Shown here in pieces: positions 9,105-17,952 of a stretch of DNA of 64,000 bases; positions within the stretch are counted from its first letter, which is position 1, and each line of letters begins with the position of its first letter. Source of the stretch: an uncultured Caldilineaceae bacterium. Lineage in GTDB: Bacteria; Chloroflexota; Anaerolineae; Caldilineales; Caldilineaceae. Below the pieces are notes generated by a model, which saw nothing but the letters and a program-made list of their open reading frames with translations, did not search any database and was not told where the DNA came from. The translations under genes and the position numbers were made by a program. The stretch is taken from assembly GCA_951813625.1 (NCBI GenBank), contig CATOTS010000014.1:122086-186085 (forward strand), given 5' to 3'.

Positions 9105-10658
9105 ATGCTATCTGACGTCAACACAACTGATATCGAAGACGCGATCCGGCTCGGCTGCCTGACGATGTGTTCCGTCTTCAACGCCGATGACGACGACATT
9201 CCCTTTTTCAGCTCGCAGGTGTGGCCGGAGGCGAGGCTGAGCTTCAGCTCGATGCATTCCGAATCGCACGTGCCGGGCCGGCATCTGAACGCGCTTCTCA
9301 ACGCCGAAGACGCAGCCGGGGTCTATGTTGATGAGGGCTGCATCGAACTGCACGCGCGCGCTGCCTTTCTGTCCTACTCCGGCGAACTGCCTTTGCCGCT
9401 CAACCGCGACCGTATCGGCGGCAGGCTCCGGCACTTTTCGCCCCACAATGTACGTGAGGGCTTTCACGCCCTCTACGCGCTGGCCCGCTTCCGCGGCTCC
9501 GAGCAGGCCCTGGCAACGGCAGAAGCCAGCATCGAGGCGATCCAGCGGCTGTGGGACCGCGAAAAAGGGTGGGACACGGCCTCCCTGGGCGACGGAATCG
9601 TCTTTCATTCCACTACTTTCGTTGCCGGCTTGGCGCGGTCGATCGGGCCGCTTGTGAAGCTCCATCGTCATACGGGGTGCACGGGCGCGCTCGATCTGGC
9701 GCTGGAGCTGGCGAACAAGGCCACGGGCGAGTTCTACCTGCCTGGCGGCGGCTACGACCGGGAGTCGTTCGGCACGCATACACACTCTACAACGTGCGTC
9801 CTCTCCTCTCTGGCGCAGCTGGCTGAACTGACGCGTGACGCATCGCTGATGGATCGGGTGAAGGCATTTTACGATAACGGCCTGAACGAGATCCGCGACG
9901 AGATCGGGTGGGTCATCGAGAGCAGCGCCGACGGCGCCGACCCGGACCTCGGTGAGGTGAACAACACGGGCGACATCGTTGAAACTGCGCTGATTCTGGG
10001 GAAGTGGGGGTATCCGGAGTACTTTGAGGACGCGGAAAGGATTCTGCGCTGCCATCTGTTGCCTTCGCAACTGCGCGACACCTCTTTCATTCGTGAGCCG
10101 GAGAACCCGCAGAACGAGGATGGCAAGTGGGATGTCGCCGAACGGCATCGGGGCGCGTTCGGCTTTCCCGCGCCATACGGCCATAAGCCGCTGGACGCGA
10201 CGCGCATCAGTTTCAACATGGACATTGTCGGCGGGGCGGTAGCTTCGCTGTGCGAGGCGTTGCGGCAAGCGGTGGTGTCGGAAGGTGCAGGACACTGGGT
10301 GCGCCTGCTTTTTGACCTGGAAACCGACGCGGTCCTGATCGAATCCCCGTATAGGCATCAGGGGCTGCATGTGCGTGCCAAGAGGCCGGGGCCGCTCTTT
10401 GTGCGTATTCCGACCTGGGTTGCGCCGGAGTCGGTCCAGGTAGAAGGGGTTGAGGACAAGCCGCAAACGAGCAATGGCTATCTCGTTTTCGCCCGCCCGC
10501 CACTGCATCGCTCGATTGAGATTCAATTCGATTTGGCGGAGTCAAGTATCGAATTGAAGCACAGGACGCGCGAGATAGACGTTCATCTGCGCGGCGACTC
10601 CGTGGCGGCCATGTCCAACTTCGGGGCCGATCTCACTTTCTTCCCTCCGCTCAACTGA
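9105..10658 (+). CDS. Six-hairpin (alpha/alpha barrel) glycoside-hydrolase-like protein
   Basis: The 517-residue protein resembles the GH127/beta-L-arabinofuranosidase and related alpha/alpha-toroid families: alternating helices through residues 30-400 (HNVREGFHALYALARFRGSEQALATA, FYLPGGGYDRESFGTHTHSTTCVLSS, GDIVETALILGKWGYPEYFEDAERIL) and a C-terminal beta-domain from about 410. I cannot point with certainty to catalytic residues. ATG 9105 follows GGAGG by 11 bases; a TTG at 9075 overlapping the previous stop is the alternative. It has no signal peptide. Position directly behind the propeller gene suggests they act on the same glycan or glycoconjugate. Confidence 0.6.
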   Translation: MLSDVNTTDIEDAIRLGCLTMCSVFNADDDDIPFFSSQVWPEARLSFSSMHSESHVPGRHLNALLNAEDAAGVYVDEGCIELHARAAFLSYSGELPLPLNRDRIGGRLRHFSPHNVREGFHALYALARFRGSEQALATAEASIEAIQRLWDREKGWDTASLGDGIVFHSTTFVAGLARSIGPLVKLHRHTGCTGALDLALELANKATGEFYLPGGGYDRESFGTHTHSTTCVLSSLAQLAELTRDASLMDRVKAFYDNGLNEIRDEIGWVIESSADGADPDLGEVNNTGDIVETALILGKWGYPEYFEDAERILRCHLLPSQLRDTSFIREPENPQNEDGKWDVAERHRGAFGFPAPYGHKPLDATRISFNMDIVGGAVASLCEALRQAVVSEGAGHWVRLLFDLETDAVLIESPYRHQGLHVRAKRPGPLFVRIPTWVAPESVQVEGVEDKPQTSNGYLVFARPPLHRSIEIQFDLAESSIELKHRTREIDVHLRGDSVAAMSNFGADLTFFPPLN

Positions 10659-10702
10659 GCTGTATTGCAGCGCGAGGCCCATCCACGATAAGGGAGTCCT
10701 TT

Positions 10703-11617
10703 ATGGCAACCAGACCGATACAGATTCTTCTGGTCGCGGCGCATCCTGCCGATAGTTTCGATATGGCCGGCGGAACCCTGGCCCATCACGTTGACCAAGG
10801 GGACAGCGTTACCGCCGCCATACTGACGACGGGCGTTCGTTCCCACCACTGGGAGCTGGGCGAGCAGAAGCGCCAGGCCGGCGCCGAATTGGACGTGGAG
10901 CAGTTTGTCGAGCAGGCGGTTGAGGAGAAGCTGGAGGAGGTGCGGCGGGCGTGCCGGACCCTCGGTTTCGACGATGTGCGCGACCTCGGCTTTGAGGACG
11001 ACGACGTTCTTGTCACGCAGGACAAGATCGACGCCATTGCCGAGGTGATTCGTGCGGTCAAGCCGGACCTGATGATCACGCACCAGCCTTTCGAAAGCGG
11101 TGGCTTCAAGATGCACGGCTCGACCGGACAGTGCGCGCTCTATGCGTGGCAGCAAGCGCAAGGGGCCGGCCGCGGCCGGCAAGAGCGTCATTCCATTCCC
11201 TGCATCTATTTTATGAACCCGATGGCCTACATCGGCAACAACAGCCTGGAATATGCCGGGACGGCCCGCGCCGACGTTTACATCGACATCACCGACGTGA
11301 TCGACAAGAAGGTGCGTGCGCTGGACGAGATCGCCAGCCAGTACTACGGTGGCGCATATGCGCGCAAGCGCGCCGAAACGTCGGACGGACACTACGGCAA
11401 TAAGGCGTTGGTCGCCTATGCCGAGCAGTTCCAGCGTTTCACCCCCCAAGTCCTATACACACTTCCGATTACCGATGCCGAGCTGGCGCGCATTGACGAG
11501 CCGCAATCGGCCCACATGGGCCGGCGCAGCGAGATGGTCGGCGGCCTGATGCCGCTGCCGCCGGATGCCTCATTTTCTTCGCGCCATCGGATGGCGAAGG
11601 AGTTGTACGAGGACTGA
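10703..11617 (+). CDS. PIG-L/LmbE family N-acetyl-sugar deacetylase-like protein
   Basis: The 304-residue protein has the LmbE fold: an N-terminal strand ILLVAAHPADSFDMAGGTLA, where the usual AHPDD metal motif reads AHPAD, and the downstream segment KPDLMITHQPFESGG with a possible zinc-binding His. Family members remove acetyl groups from GlcNAc-containing substrates with zinc. The Asp-to-Ala change in the first motif leaves one Asp (D15-equivalent) and may alter metal binding. It starts at ATG 10703 with AGGGAG nearby and follows the glycosidase-like gene by 44 bases on the same strand. It ends the + strand block; the next genes are convergent. Confidence 0.8.
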   Translation: MATRPIQILLVAAHPADSFDMAGGTLAHHVDQGDSVTAAILTTGVRSHHWELGEQKRQAGAELDVEQFVEQAVEEKLEEVRRACRTLGFDDVRDLGFEDDDVLVTQDKIDAIAEVIRAVKPDLMITHQPFESGGFKMHGSTGQCALYAWQQAQGAGRGRQERHSIPCIYFMNPMAYIGNNSLEYAGTARADVYIDITDVIDKKVRALDEIASQYYGGAYARKRAETSDGHYGNKALVAYAEQFQRFTPQVLYTLPITDAELARIDEPQSAHMGRRSEMVGGLMPLPPDASFSSRHRMAKELYED

Positions 11618-11679
11618 GTCTTGGGAAGGCCGATGACCCGAGACTGCGGGCCACCGGCACGATTCGGCGGGGAGAAAAG

Positions 11680-12165
11680 TTACTCTTCAAGCCGGCTGAA
11701 GGTCATGCGCTCGTCGCCGGCGCCGTTGCGCCAGAGGTCCTGGCAGGTGGCGGCCAGTTCTTCGAGTCCTTCGGTGACGGTGGCGAAGAGGTTGCCCGGC
11801 ATGTGACCGTCGGGCCCCAGCAGGTAGTTGTCCCTCCCGTAGAAGATTGCGAGGTCGATCAGGCCAGTCTCGCGGCACTGCTCCTGCATGTCGGAGGGTA
11901 CTTTGTTGCCCTTGGGCACGGGCAGATAAAGTATGTCGCCGGGGATAGGGAAGACGGTGGCGTTTTCGCTCCCCGGGTCTTGCAGGGCAAACGGCGGCGT
12001 CAGGATGTAGACTTCGTTGTTGGCCCATTTTGCGTGATAGGCCGCGCCCGACAGCGGCAGCGCGTTCCAGACCGCCTCGGCTGTCAGCGGAGCCCCTGCG
12101 TCGGCCAGTTCGGCAACCGCGCGGGTGTCGTGCTTTTCGAATGAAATCTCAATTTTGCGGGCCAT
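11680..12165 (-). CDS. DUF3830 family protein (copy 1)
   Basis: The 161-residue product matches the DUF3830 family, a cyclophilin-like barrel of unknown role found beside amidases, aminotransferases and racemases. Diagnostic stretches are APLTAEAVWNALPLSG, YHAKWANNEVYILTPPF, IPGDILYLP, IDLAIFYGRDNYLLGPDG and GNLFATVTEGLEEL. ATG 12165 is used because the same MAR(K/Q) opening is present in the second copy at 20186-20659. It lies four bases after the stop of the racemase-like gene, so they form an operon. A small-molecule-binding or lyase function is possible but not shown. Confidence 0.85.
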   Translation of the reverse strand: MARKIEISFEKHDTRAVAELADAGAPLTAEAVWNALPLSGAAYHAKWANNEVYILTPPFALQDPGSENATVFPIPGDILYLPVPKGNKVPSDMQEQCRETGLIDLAIFYGRDNYLLGPDGHMPGNLFATVTEGLEELAATCQDLWRNGAGDERMTFSRLEE

Positions 12166-12169
12166 GCGA

Positions 12170-12958
12170 TCAGTTCCTCTGGTTCTGTGTGTAGGGTTCG
12201 CTATCGAAAAGTTTGCCTCGGCGCGGGAGGCAGGGCTCCATGCCGAGCATATTGAGAACCTGCCAGCCGGTCGCCTGATTGGATGTAACGACCGGCTTGC
12301 CGATCTCCTCTTCCAGGTCGGAGATAAAGTCGGCTGTCTTCTGCCCTGTGCAACTGATGAGAATCGCTTCGGCCTCGGGCACGTCGGCTCTGCGCGCGGC
12401 CGCGCGGATCGTTGTCGGCGGCACGATTCCGTGGTCCTGCAGGCGATGCAGCGGGTTGCTGTTGACCACCTCGATATCACACTCCGCCAGGTAGCAGCTC
12501 AGCGCACGGTTTACGTCCTCCATGTACGGCGACGCGGTCGCCACGCGTCGAACGCCCAGATGACGCAGCGCGCCCACGATCGCGCTGCTCGCCGTCGTGC
12601 AGGGCAGCCCCGTCGCGTCCTCCACGCGTTGCTTCAGCGCCTCGTCTCCGGCCACGCCGGAAACAAAACTTGCCGTCGTGCAGTAGTAGGCGAACAGGCT
12701 GGGTTGGAGCCGCATCAGCCGCGCGGCCGCGGTTTCGATATCCCCGTTTTCCGCCAGCCACTTGCCCAGCGCGACGCTTGCATCCTCGTCTGGCGCACCG
12801 TTCTCCTCTGAGAACATCGGCACATGCGTTCGGACCGTCACCATCGGCACGTGCTCGGGCAGGAATTTGCGAAACTCGTCCAACATGCGGTTGATGTCGC
12901 TGTCTATCCACATGTCATCCGGATAGATTGCTCCGAGGGTCGGATTCTCTTGGGTCAT
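12170..12958 (-). CDS. Asp/Glu racemase / maleate cis-trans isomerase-like protein (copy 1)
   Basis: The 262-residue protein has the two-Cys arrangement of this superfamily: first Cys in FAYYCTTASFVSG and second Cys in AILISCTGQKTADFI. Related enzymes are maleate isomerase, arylmalonate decarboxylase and hydantoin racemase, all acting on carboxylates without cofactor. The segment HLGVRRVATASPYMEDVNRAL is typical of the central Rossmann-like fold. Which substrate is used cannot be told. DUF3830 copy 1 follows four bases downstream. A second racemase-like gene sits at 17949-18680. Confidence 0.8.
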   Translation of the reverse strand: MTQENPTLGAIYPDDMWIDSDINRMLDEFRKFLPEHVPMVTVRTHVPMFSEENGAPDEDASVALGKWLAENGDIETAAARLMRLQPSLFAYYCTTASFVSGVAGDEALKQRVEDATGLPCTTASSAIVGALRHLGVRRVATASPYMEDVNRALSCYLAECDIEVVNSNPLHRLQDHGIVPPTTIRAAARRADVPEAEAILISCTGQKTADFISDLEEEIGKPVVTSNQATGWQVLNMLGMEPCLPRRGKLFDSEPYTQNQRN

Positions 12959-12976
12959 TTCGGCGCGCCTTATTCT

Positions 12977-13024
12977 GTCGCTCAGTTTATTTCAGTCGCT
13001 CAGTTTACGTCAGTCGCTCAGTCT
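12977..13024. repeat. 18-bp tandem repeat overlapping a stop codon
   Basis: Units GTCGCTCAGTTTATTTCA (12977-12994) and GTCGCTCAGTTTACGTCA (12995-13012) are followed by a partial third (GTCGCTCAGTCT). The third copy contains the stop codon of the PmoA-like gene (13018-13020). The repeat fills the gap to the racemase-like gene. Confidence 0.85.
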
Positions 13025-14226
13025 TCGTCCTCGGTCGACAGCGTTACGGTCAGCGGGTGCGCGTATTCCTCGAAACGCGCGGCGATGCGGTCGGGGTCGT
13101 CGCCGTCGTGGACGTAGACCCTGAATCGAAAACGCAATGTTTCGTCGCGGTTTATCGTCTTGGCATGGCGCGCAAACGGCGATGCGCACATCCAGCCGTC
13201 GTCGCGAACATGCCAGGAGTTGGGAAAGTGGAGATTCTGCGGATGGCTGAGAATGGCAATCCCGTTTGTTTCGGTAGGGCTGACCGGACCGGAATAGTCG
13301 CACCACTCCGCCTGCTGACGATGTACTTCGGCTTCATTCAGCGCGCCGCGGGCGTTGAGTATCCGTCCGCCGCCGCGCATCGCCTCGAGCGAATGCGCCA
13401 CGCGCGCGGCCAGGATACCGAATGTGGACTGACCGAAGGTGACCTGCTCGACCTGCGGTTCGAACGTCAGATCGAAGTCGATCAACTGCTCTCCGCCGGC
13501 GAGTGGATAGACGCGCAGGCGGCGGTTTTCGCGCAGCAGCGTCTCCTCTTCATGGTCGATCCAGTCGAGAGCCATCTCCAGCCGGGCGAAGACCGGGCCA
13601 TCCTCCTGTCTCAGGAACTGTCGGTGAGCGATGCGGCCGATGCCTTCGAGAGTCGAATCGGTACCGGCGAAGAAGTGGAGATGTTCGGTCTCGAAGCTGA
13701 CATTGTTGACAATCTCGTGTTCGATCCACAGTGAGCGGTGATGGTCATGACCGCCGCTGAAGTCGCGCGGATGCCCCAGGCGCGTCACGGATTGGCCGCT
13801 CGGCCCGTTGACGGGGTAGAAGAATGGCTTGCGAACGCTTTGGCTGAAGCAATAGCCGAACAGATCGTGTTCGCCGCTGCGCACCAAGACGCGGTCGCCG
13901 GCATCGGGCAGCACACGGACCGCAGGGAAGGGCAGTGCTCCGCCTTCTTCGCGTGCACTCGCATTGAGTTTGACGCGGCGCGGGGCGTGGGCGCCAGCGG
14001 GCGCCAGCCAGGTTAGAGTCGACTGTTGCCGGCCGTCAGGCGGCAGCTCAACCTGTGCTGGTACGGTGACCTTTTCGCCTTCCGCCAAGTTTTCATCGAC
14101 CCAGAAACCAACTTGGCGCTCCTCGATCTGCGATGGCTCGATTCCCAGGGCGGCGAGATCGATCGCTGTCCGGAACAGCGACTCTCCCGGCCGCTCTTCA
14201 CCGGCGGCTATATTCAAGGTCGGCAA
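13018..14226 (-). CDS. PmoA-like (DUF6807) family protein
   Basis: The 402-residue protein matches the family annotated as methane oxygenase PmoA (DUF6807), which is unrelated to particulate methane monooxygenase and common in carbohydrate-catabolic clusters of Planctomycetota and Chloroflexota. Diagnostic segments are KPFFYPVNGPSGQSVTR, HPRDFSGGHDHHRSLWIEHE (a His-rich loop that could bind metal), and SHPQNLHFPNSWHVRDDGW. Function is unknown. The start is TTG 14226 with GGAG eight bases upstream; a later ATG is not available close by. It is in the middle of the - strand catabolic block. Confidence 0.8.
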   Translation of the reverse strand: MPTLNIAAGEERPGESLFRTAIDLAALGIEPSQIEERQVGFWVDENLAEGEKVTVPAQVELPPDGRQQSTLTWLAPAGAHAPRRVKLNASAREEGGALPFPAVRVLPDAGDRVLVRSGEHDLFGYCFSQSVRKPFFYPVNGPSGQSVTRLGHPRDFSGGHDHHRSLWIEHEIVNNVSFETEHLHFFAGTDSTLEGIGRIAHRQFLRQEDGPVFARLEMALDWIDHEEETLLRENRRLRVYPLAGGEQLIDFDLTFEPQVEQVTFGQSTFGILAARVAHSLEAMRGGGRILNARGALNEAEVHRQQAEWCDYSGPVSPTETNGIAILSHPQNLHFPNSWHVRDDGWMCASPFARHAKTINRDETLRFRFRVYVHDGDDPDRIAARFEEYAHPLTVTLSTEDED

Positions 14227-14242
14227 TGTTAGCTCTCCAGAC

Positions 14243-15130
14243 TTAACTGTCTGCTACGACCGGGTTGCTCAGTACACCGATCTCTTCGATTTCCAGTTCA
14301 ATGGTGTCACCCGGCTTGAGCCCCGGCGGATGGACAGGCGTTCCGGTGGCGATGATGTCACCCGGCTCCAGGGTCATGTACTGGCTGATGTACTCGATGA
14401 GGACGGGAACCTGATAGAGCATGGTGTTGGTGTTGGCGTGCTCGATCTCTTCGCCGTTTACGCGCATGGTCATGGCCAGGTTGTGGGGATCGCTGACCGC
14501 GTGGGGCAGGACGACGTGCGGCCCGATCGGAGTGAAGGTGTCGATCGCCTTTGTGTAGGACCAGGGGCGTTGCACTTCGTAGGCGACATTTTGCAGGTCG
14601 CGCGCGGTCATGTCGTTGAGCAAAGTGTAACCGGCCACGTGGTCCATCGCGTCGGCCTGCGAGATGTGACTGCCCTGCTTTCCGATGATGACCGTCAACT
14701 CGATCTCCGGCTCGGCAACATCGAGGCCGCGCCGGAAGATGATCGGTTCGTCGGGCCCGATGATCGAGGAGGTCGGCTTGAAGAAAAGCGGCGGCTCATC
14801 CGGGTCCTCTTCACCGGGATGCGAAAAATTACCGCCCAGCGCCACTAGTTTGCCGGGCTTCGGAATTGGCGTTCGCAGTTTGGGGTCGGTGACCGTGAGG
14901 GCTGCATTCAGATGATGCTCGAAGACAAACATGGTCGTCGATTCGAACGTCTCTCGGTTGAAGAGACCGGCGTGCATCAGCTCGACCATGCCGGTCACAT
15001 GTTGCGGGCATTCCTGGCCGTGCTGGATCAGCTGCTGGGCCTGGAAAGCGCGCGTGAAGTCGAGCAGCCCGAAGTCGGTTACGATGCCGACGTGCGTGTG
15101 GTCGTCGTGTTCAAACAGGGCGATTCTCAT
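14243..15130 (-). CDS. Fumarylacetoacetate hydrolase family protein
   Basis: The 295-residue protein carries the FAH fold and metal ligands: E in EPEIELTVIIGK (ExE pair) and D in GYTLLNDMTARDLQ. The end TLEPGDIIATGTPVHPPGLKPGDTIELEIEEIG is the family's typical C-terminus. Members hydrolyse C-C bonds of acylpyruvates or dehydrate/decarboxylate oxo-acids with Mg or Mn. ATG 15130 is preceded by GGAGG at nine bases; an upstream start at 15199 would add residues unlike the family. It is likely co-transcribed with the VOC and oxidoreductase genes. Confidence 0.88.
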   Translation of the reverse strand: MRIALFEHDDHTHVGIVTDFGLLDFTRAFQAQQLIQHGQECPQHVTGMVELMHAGLFNRETFESTTMFVFEHHLNAALTVTDPKLRTPIPKPGKLVALGGNFSHPGEEDPDEPPLFFKPTSSIIGPDEPIIFRRGLDVAEPEIELTVIIGKQGSHISQADAMDHVAGYTLLNDMTARDLQNVAYEVQRPWSYTKAIDTFTPIGPHVVLPHAVSDPHNLAMTMRVNGEEIEHANTNTMLYQVPVLIEYISQYMTLEPGDIIATGTPVHPPGLKPGDTIELEIEEIGVLSNPVVADS

Positions 15131-15276
15131 GAAAGGGAGCCTCCGCAAACTGATGGTTGAGTGACAATTGCCATTCTGGTTGCATTCCAGCCGTACCATG
15201 CCGGCAGCGTGGAACTGCTGGTAATTCTACTCCTACGCCGGTCTCTGCCTGAGCGCCGCAGCCGGGTCCATGCGGT

Positions 15277-15696
15277 CTAAAGTTGAACCCCGTCCCACTC
15301 ATCTTTGCGTTCGGTGATATCAAGGATGTTGCCGTCGGGGTCGGTAGTCTTCAGCGAACCTTCCGGAATACGGTCATAGTCGAAGGCCCTCTCGACTTTG
15401 ACATCCTCAACCAGAATCTCGGCTCCTTCGGCGCGCAGGAGGTGATATGTATCCTCCAGGTTATCGACGATGAATCCAAGGTGGATATACTCGCCTTCAT
15501 GCTCGAACGGCGGCCGCTCTTCGCCAACGTACTGGATCAGGGTCATGTTGACCGAGCCATCCGAGAGGTAGCAACCCGGCGGGTAGTTCTCGTCGTAGAC
15601 GTACCGCAGGAACTTCAGGCCCAGTACCTTTTCGTAGAAGGCGCGTGACTTCTCCAGGTCCTTTGTTCGCAAAGCCACGTGGCGCAATAAGCTCAT
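15277..15696 (-). CDS. VOC (glyoxalase/extradiol dioxygenase) family protein
   Basis: This 139-residue protein has the paired beta-alpha-beta-beta-beta modules of the VOC superfamily. The first metal ligand is probably His6 (MSLLRHVALRTKDLEKSRAFYEKVLGLKF), then Glu/His in EGEYIHLGFIVDNLEDT, and the C-terminal TTDPDGNILDITER motif. Members include glyoxalase I, fosfomycin resistance proteins and extradiol dioxygenases; the reaction here is not predictable. AGGAG precedes the ATG. It lies 15 bases after the oxidoreductase stop. Confidence 0.85.
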   Translation of the reverse strand: MSLLRHVALRTKDLEKSRAFYEKVLGLKFLRYVYDENYPPGCYLSDGSVNMTLIQYVGEERPPFEHEGEYIHLGFIVDNLEDTYHLLRAEGAEILVEDVKVERAFDYDRIPEGSLKTTDPDGNILDITERKDEWDGVQL

Positions 15697-15711
15697 CTTT
15701 ACACTCCTTTT

Positions 15712-16767
15712 CTAAGTCCACTCCTTGATGCCGCGTCCCCAAATCCTCGGCAGTTCTCCGCTTTCGAGCATCATGTCCAGTGGTGAGCTCTGGACATCAC
15801 AGGGGAATCGGATGCGCACGCCGCCCTGCCGCCGAGACTCGTAGGCGGCCATCGTCATTGAGAGCGCCAGCCGCCCGGCCTTTCCGTTCGAAACGGACTG
15901 GCGGTCTTCGGCCAGGCAGGCCACCACCTCTGCAATCCCGTTTGTGTACGGGTTATTTTGGCGCGTGGGAATGGGTTCGCCATCGCGGAACTGGGTTTCA
16001 CCCGGACGCTCGTGGGTCCAGATGCGCACTTTTGGCAGCCAGCCGTCGCGGGCCCTGGCCTCGATGCGGCCATCGGTACCTTCCCAGATAAAGCCTTCGT
16101 CGCGGTAGTTGGTGTAGCCGGCGTAGGTCAGCATTCCGCGCACACCGTTCGCGAATCCCACCAGCGCAAATAGGTCTTCTCGCTCGTTGTTGCGTTCTAC
16201 ATTGCGCTCCAAGTGGGCGAAGAGCCACTCCGGCTCGCCGCCGAACATGCAGAGCGTGTCGAAACTGTGCGTAGCGTTGTGGGTGAGCTCGCCCAAGTCG
16301 CCAATTGTTGCCACTTCAACAGTGAGCAGTTCTCCGATAGCGCCCTGATTTATCAACTCCTGGACATGAACATAGTTATCTTCGAATCGCATCGTGTGGT
16401 CCACAATCAGCTTTGTGCCTGCCCTTTCGCAGGCGTTGACCATTTGGTCGGCCTGCTCCAGATTCATCGCCATCGGCTTTTCGCAGAAGACTGCCGGCAC
16501 GCCGGCGTCGGCGCCGGCCAGCGTCGGCTCGACGTGTTGATGATTGCGTGTGCATACGCTGAGGATATCGAGATTCTCGCGCGCGAGCATTTCACGGCAG
16601 TCGGTGTAGAGGCCTGCCACACTCCACTTTTCGCCGAAGGCCTGCAGGGCACCCGGCACGATGTCGGCCGCGGCGACGAGAGTTACGCCGGGCGTTGCCA
16701 GGTAGCCGCCGGCGTGAACCTGGGCGATGTGTCCGCAACCGACGATTCCTGCTCTGTAGTCAGCCAT
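15712..16767 (-). CDS. Gfo/Idh/MocA family NAD(P)-dependent oxidoreductase
   Basis: The 351-residue protein starts with the Rossmann signature AGIVGCGHIAQVHAGGYL and has the family EKPMAMN motif at about residues 97-103, whose Lys is catalytic. The C-terminal beta-sheet domain is present (VEVATIGDLGELTHNATHSFDTL). Family members oxidise or reduce sugars, inositols and amino-sugar derivatives. ATG 16767 has GAGG about seven bases upstream. It heads a run with the VOC and FAH genes. Confidence 0.9.
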   Translation of the reverse strand: MADYRAGIVGCGHIAQVHAGGYLATPGVTLVAAADIVPGALQAFGEKWSVAGLYTDCREMLARENLDILSVCTRNHQHVEPTLAGADAGVPAVFCEKPMAMNLEQADQMVNACERAGTKLIVDHTMRFEDNYVHVQELINQGAIGELLTVEVATIGDLGELTHNATHSFDTLCMFGGEPEWLFAHLERNVERNNEREDLFALVGFANGVRGMLTYAGYTNYRDEGFIWEGTDGRIEARARDGWLPKVRIWTHERPGETQFRDGEPIPTRQNNPYTNGIAEVVACLAEDRQSVSNGKAGRLALSMTMAAYESRRQGGVRIRFPCDVQSSPLDMMLESGELPRIWGRGIKEWT

Positions 16768-16863
16768 TGAATTCCTCTATTTCGTATCTTGAGTTCGGTC
16801 GAGCTACTCTTGCGAGACAGTCCCTTGATCCCAGGTCGCATACCAGGGAAGAGATGGCTGGCC

Positions 16864-17952
16864 TCAAGCCAGCGAGTCCAGATCAATCGATACTTGTTTA
16901 TGATACAGGGTGATCACCTCTTGCTGGCGAAAGCCGAGCATCTCGTAAAGGGGCAGCGCCTTCGAATTGAGTGTGTCCATATCGAGTTCGACGCGGCTGA
17001 ATCCGTTCTCGCGCAAGCGGCGCAGCGCTTCGACCATCAGGCGGTAGCCCAGGCCGCGCCTTCTGAACGCCGGTTGCACGCCGAGGATGTGGAGATGGGC
17101 CAGACCGTCTTCCCTGGGATTGTGGCTGGGCGCGCAGTGGCAGATGCCTGCGAAGGCGCCGTCCGCCTCAGCCACGACGCTGATTTCGTCCCGGAAGCGA
17201 GGCGAGGCAGTATGGCGGCCCCAACTTTCATCGGTGTAGTAAAATCCGCCCCAGTGATCGGAAAATGACCCGTTGAACGCTTCAATCCACTGCGGGGCGT
17301 CGTCTTCGTGGTAGGCGCGCAGTTCGATGCCATCCGGCGCCCGCGGCATCTCTTCTGCCGCGGAGGGAGAATCGCCTAAGTCGCGGGCGAAGATCCCGAA
17401 CGACCTTACCCCTACAAATCCTGCCTTGTTCAGAGCATCGCGCGTCACCGCGTCCTCTCTCAGCCCGCGCGCCTCTACACCGAAAGTTGCTTCCCGGCGC
17501 TTCTGGCCGGCCGGGACGCCTCCATCCGGAGTTGAGCACAGCAAGTTGGCCGCCAAGTTCCCGATTTGGGCGAGTCCCGCGTCCAGAATCTCCGCCAGTG
17601 GAATTTCCCCACGCCTGGCCGGTTCCACCACCCAATCCAGCATCCACTGTTGTACGGAATGGACGGGGTAGAGCGACACACAGGCTGGCACGCGTTCTGC
17701 GTCAGGCACAACGAGGAGGTGCCGTCCGAACTGGGAGAGATGAATACCGAGACGGCTTCGCAACTCTGCCGTCGTTATGCCGCGTTCAAGGCCCAGCGGA
17801 TAGCGCGGGGCAAACGCATAAAGCGGCACTTCTTCTTCGTCTGCGGGCGACAGGGCACGCGCGACGCCGTCGTGCCGGTCGGCCCGGTTGAAGAGCCGCG
17901 CGAGCGCCTCCTGATCACTGTGGTCATACTCACGAACCCTGCGCCTTTTCAT
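16864..17952 (-). CDS. GNAT family N-acetyltransferase
   Basis: The 362-residue product has a C-terminal GNAT domain with the acetyl-CoA loop (LHILGVQPAFRRRGLGYRLMVEALRRLRENGFSRVELDMDT) and the end motif ALPLYEMLGFRQQEV. The N-terminal half is another GNAT-like domain without a clear acetyl-CoA loop, a two-domain arrangement seen in some families. The substrate is unknown. Its ATG overlaps the stop of the racemase-like gene by four bases (ATGA), so translation is coupled. Confidence 0.85.
   Translation of the reverse strand: MKRRRVREYDHSDQEALARLFNRADRHDGVARALSPADEEEVPLYAFAPRYPLGLERGITTAELRSRLGIHLSQFGRHLLVVPDAERVPACVSLYPVHSVQQWMLDWVVEPARRGEIPLAEILDAGLAQIGNLAANLLCSTPDGGVPAGQKRREATFGVEARGLREDAVTRDALNKAGFVGVRSFGIFARDLGDSPSAAEEMPRAPDGIELRAYHEDDAPQWIEAFNGSFSDHWGGFYYTDESWGRHTASPRFRDEISVVAEADGAFAGICHCAPSHNPREDGLAHLHILGVQPAFRRRGLGYRLMVEALRRLRENGFSRVELDMDTLNSKALPLYEMLGFRQQEVITLYHKQVSIDLDSLA

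Noticed and set aside
9108..10526. 472-codon open frame on the - strand
   Set aside because: It is antisense to the six-hairpin glycosidase-like gene, with Arg/Gln-rich composition and no recognised motif.
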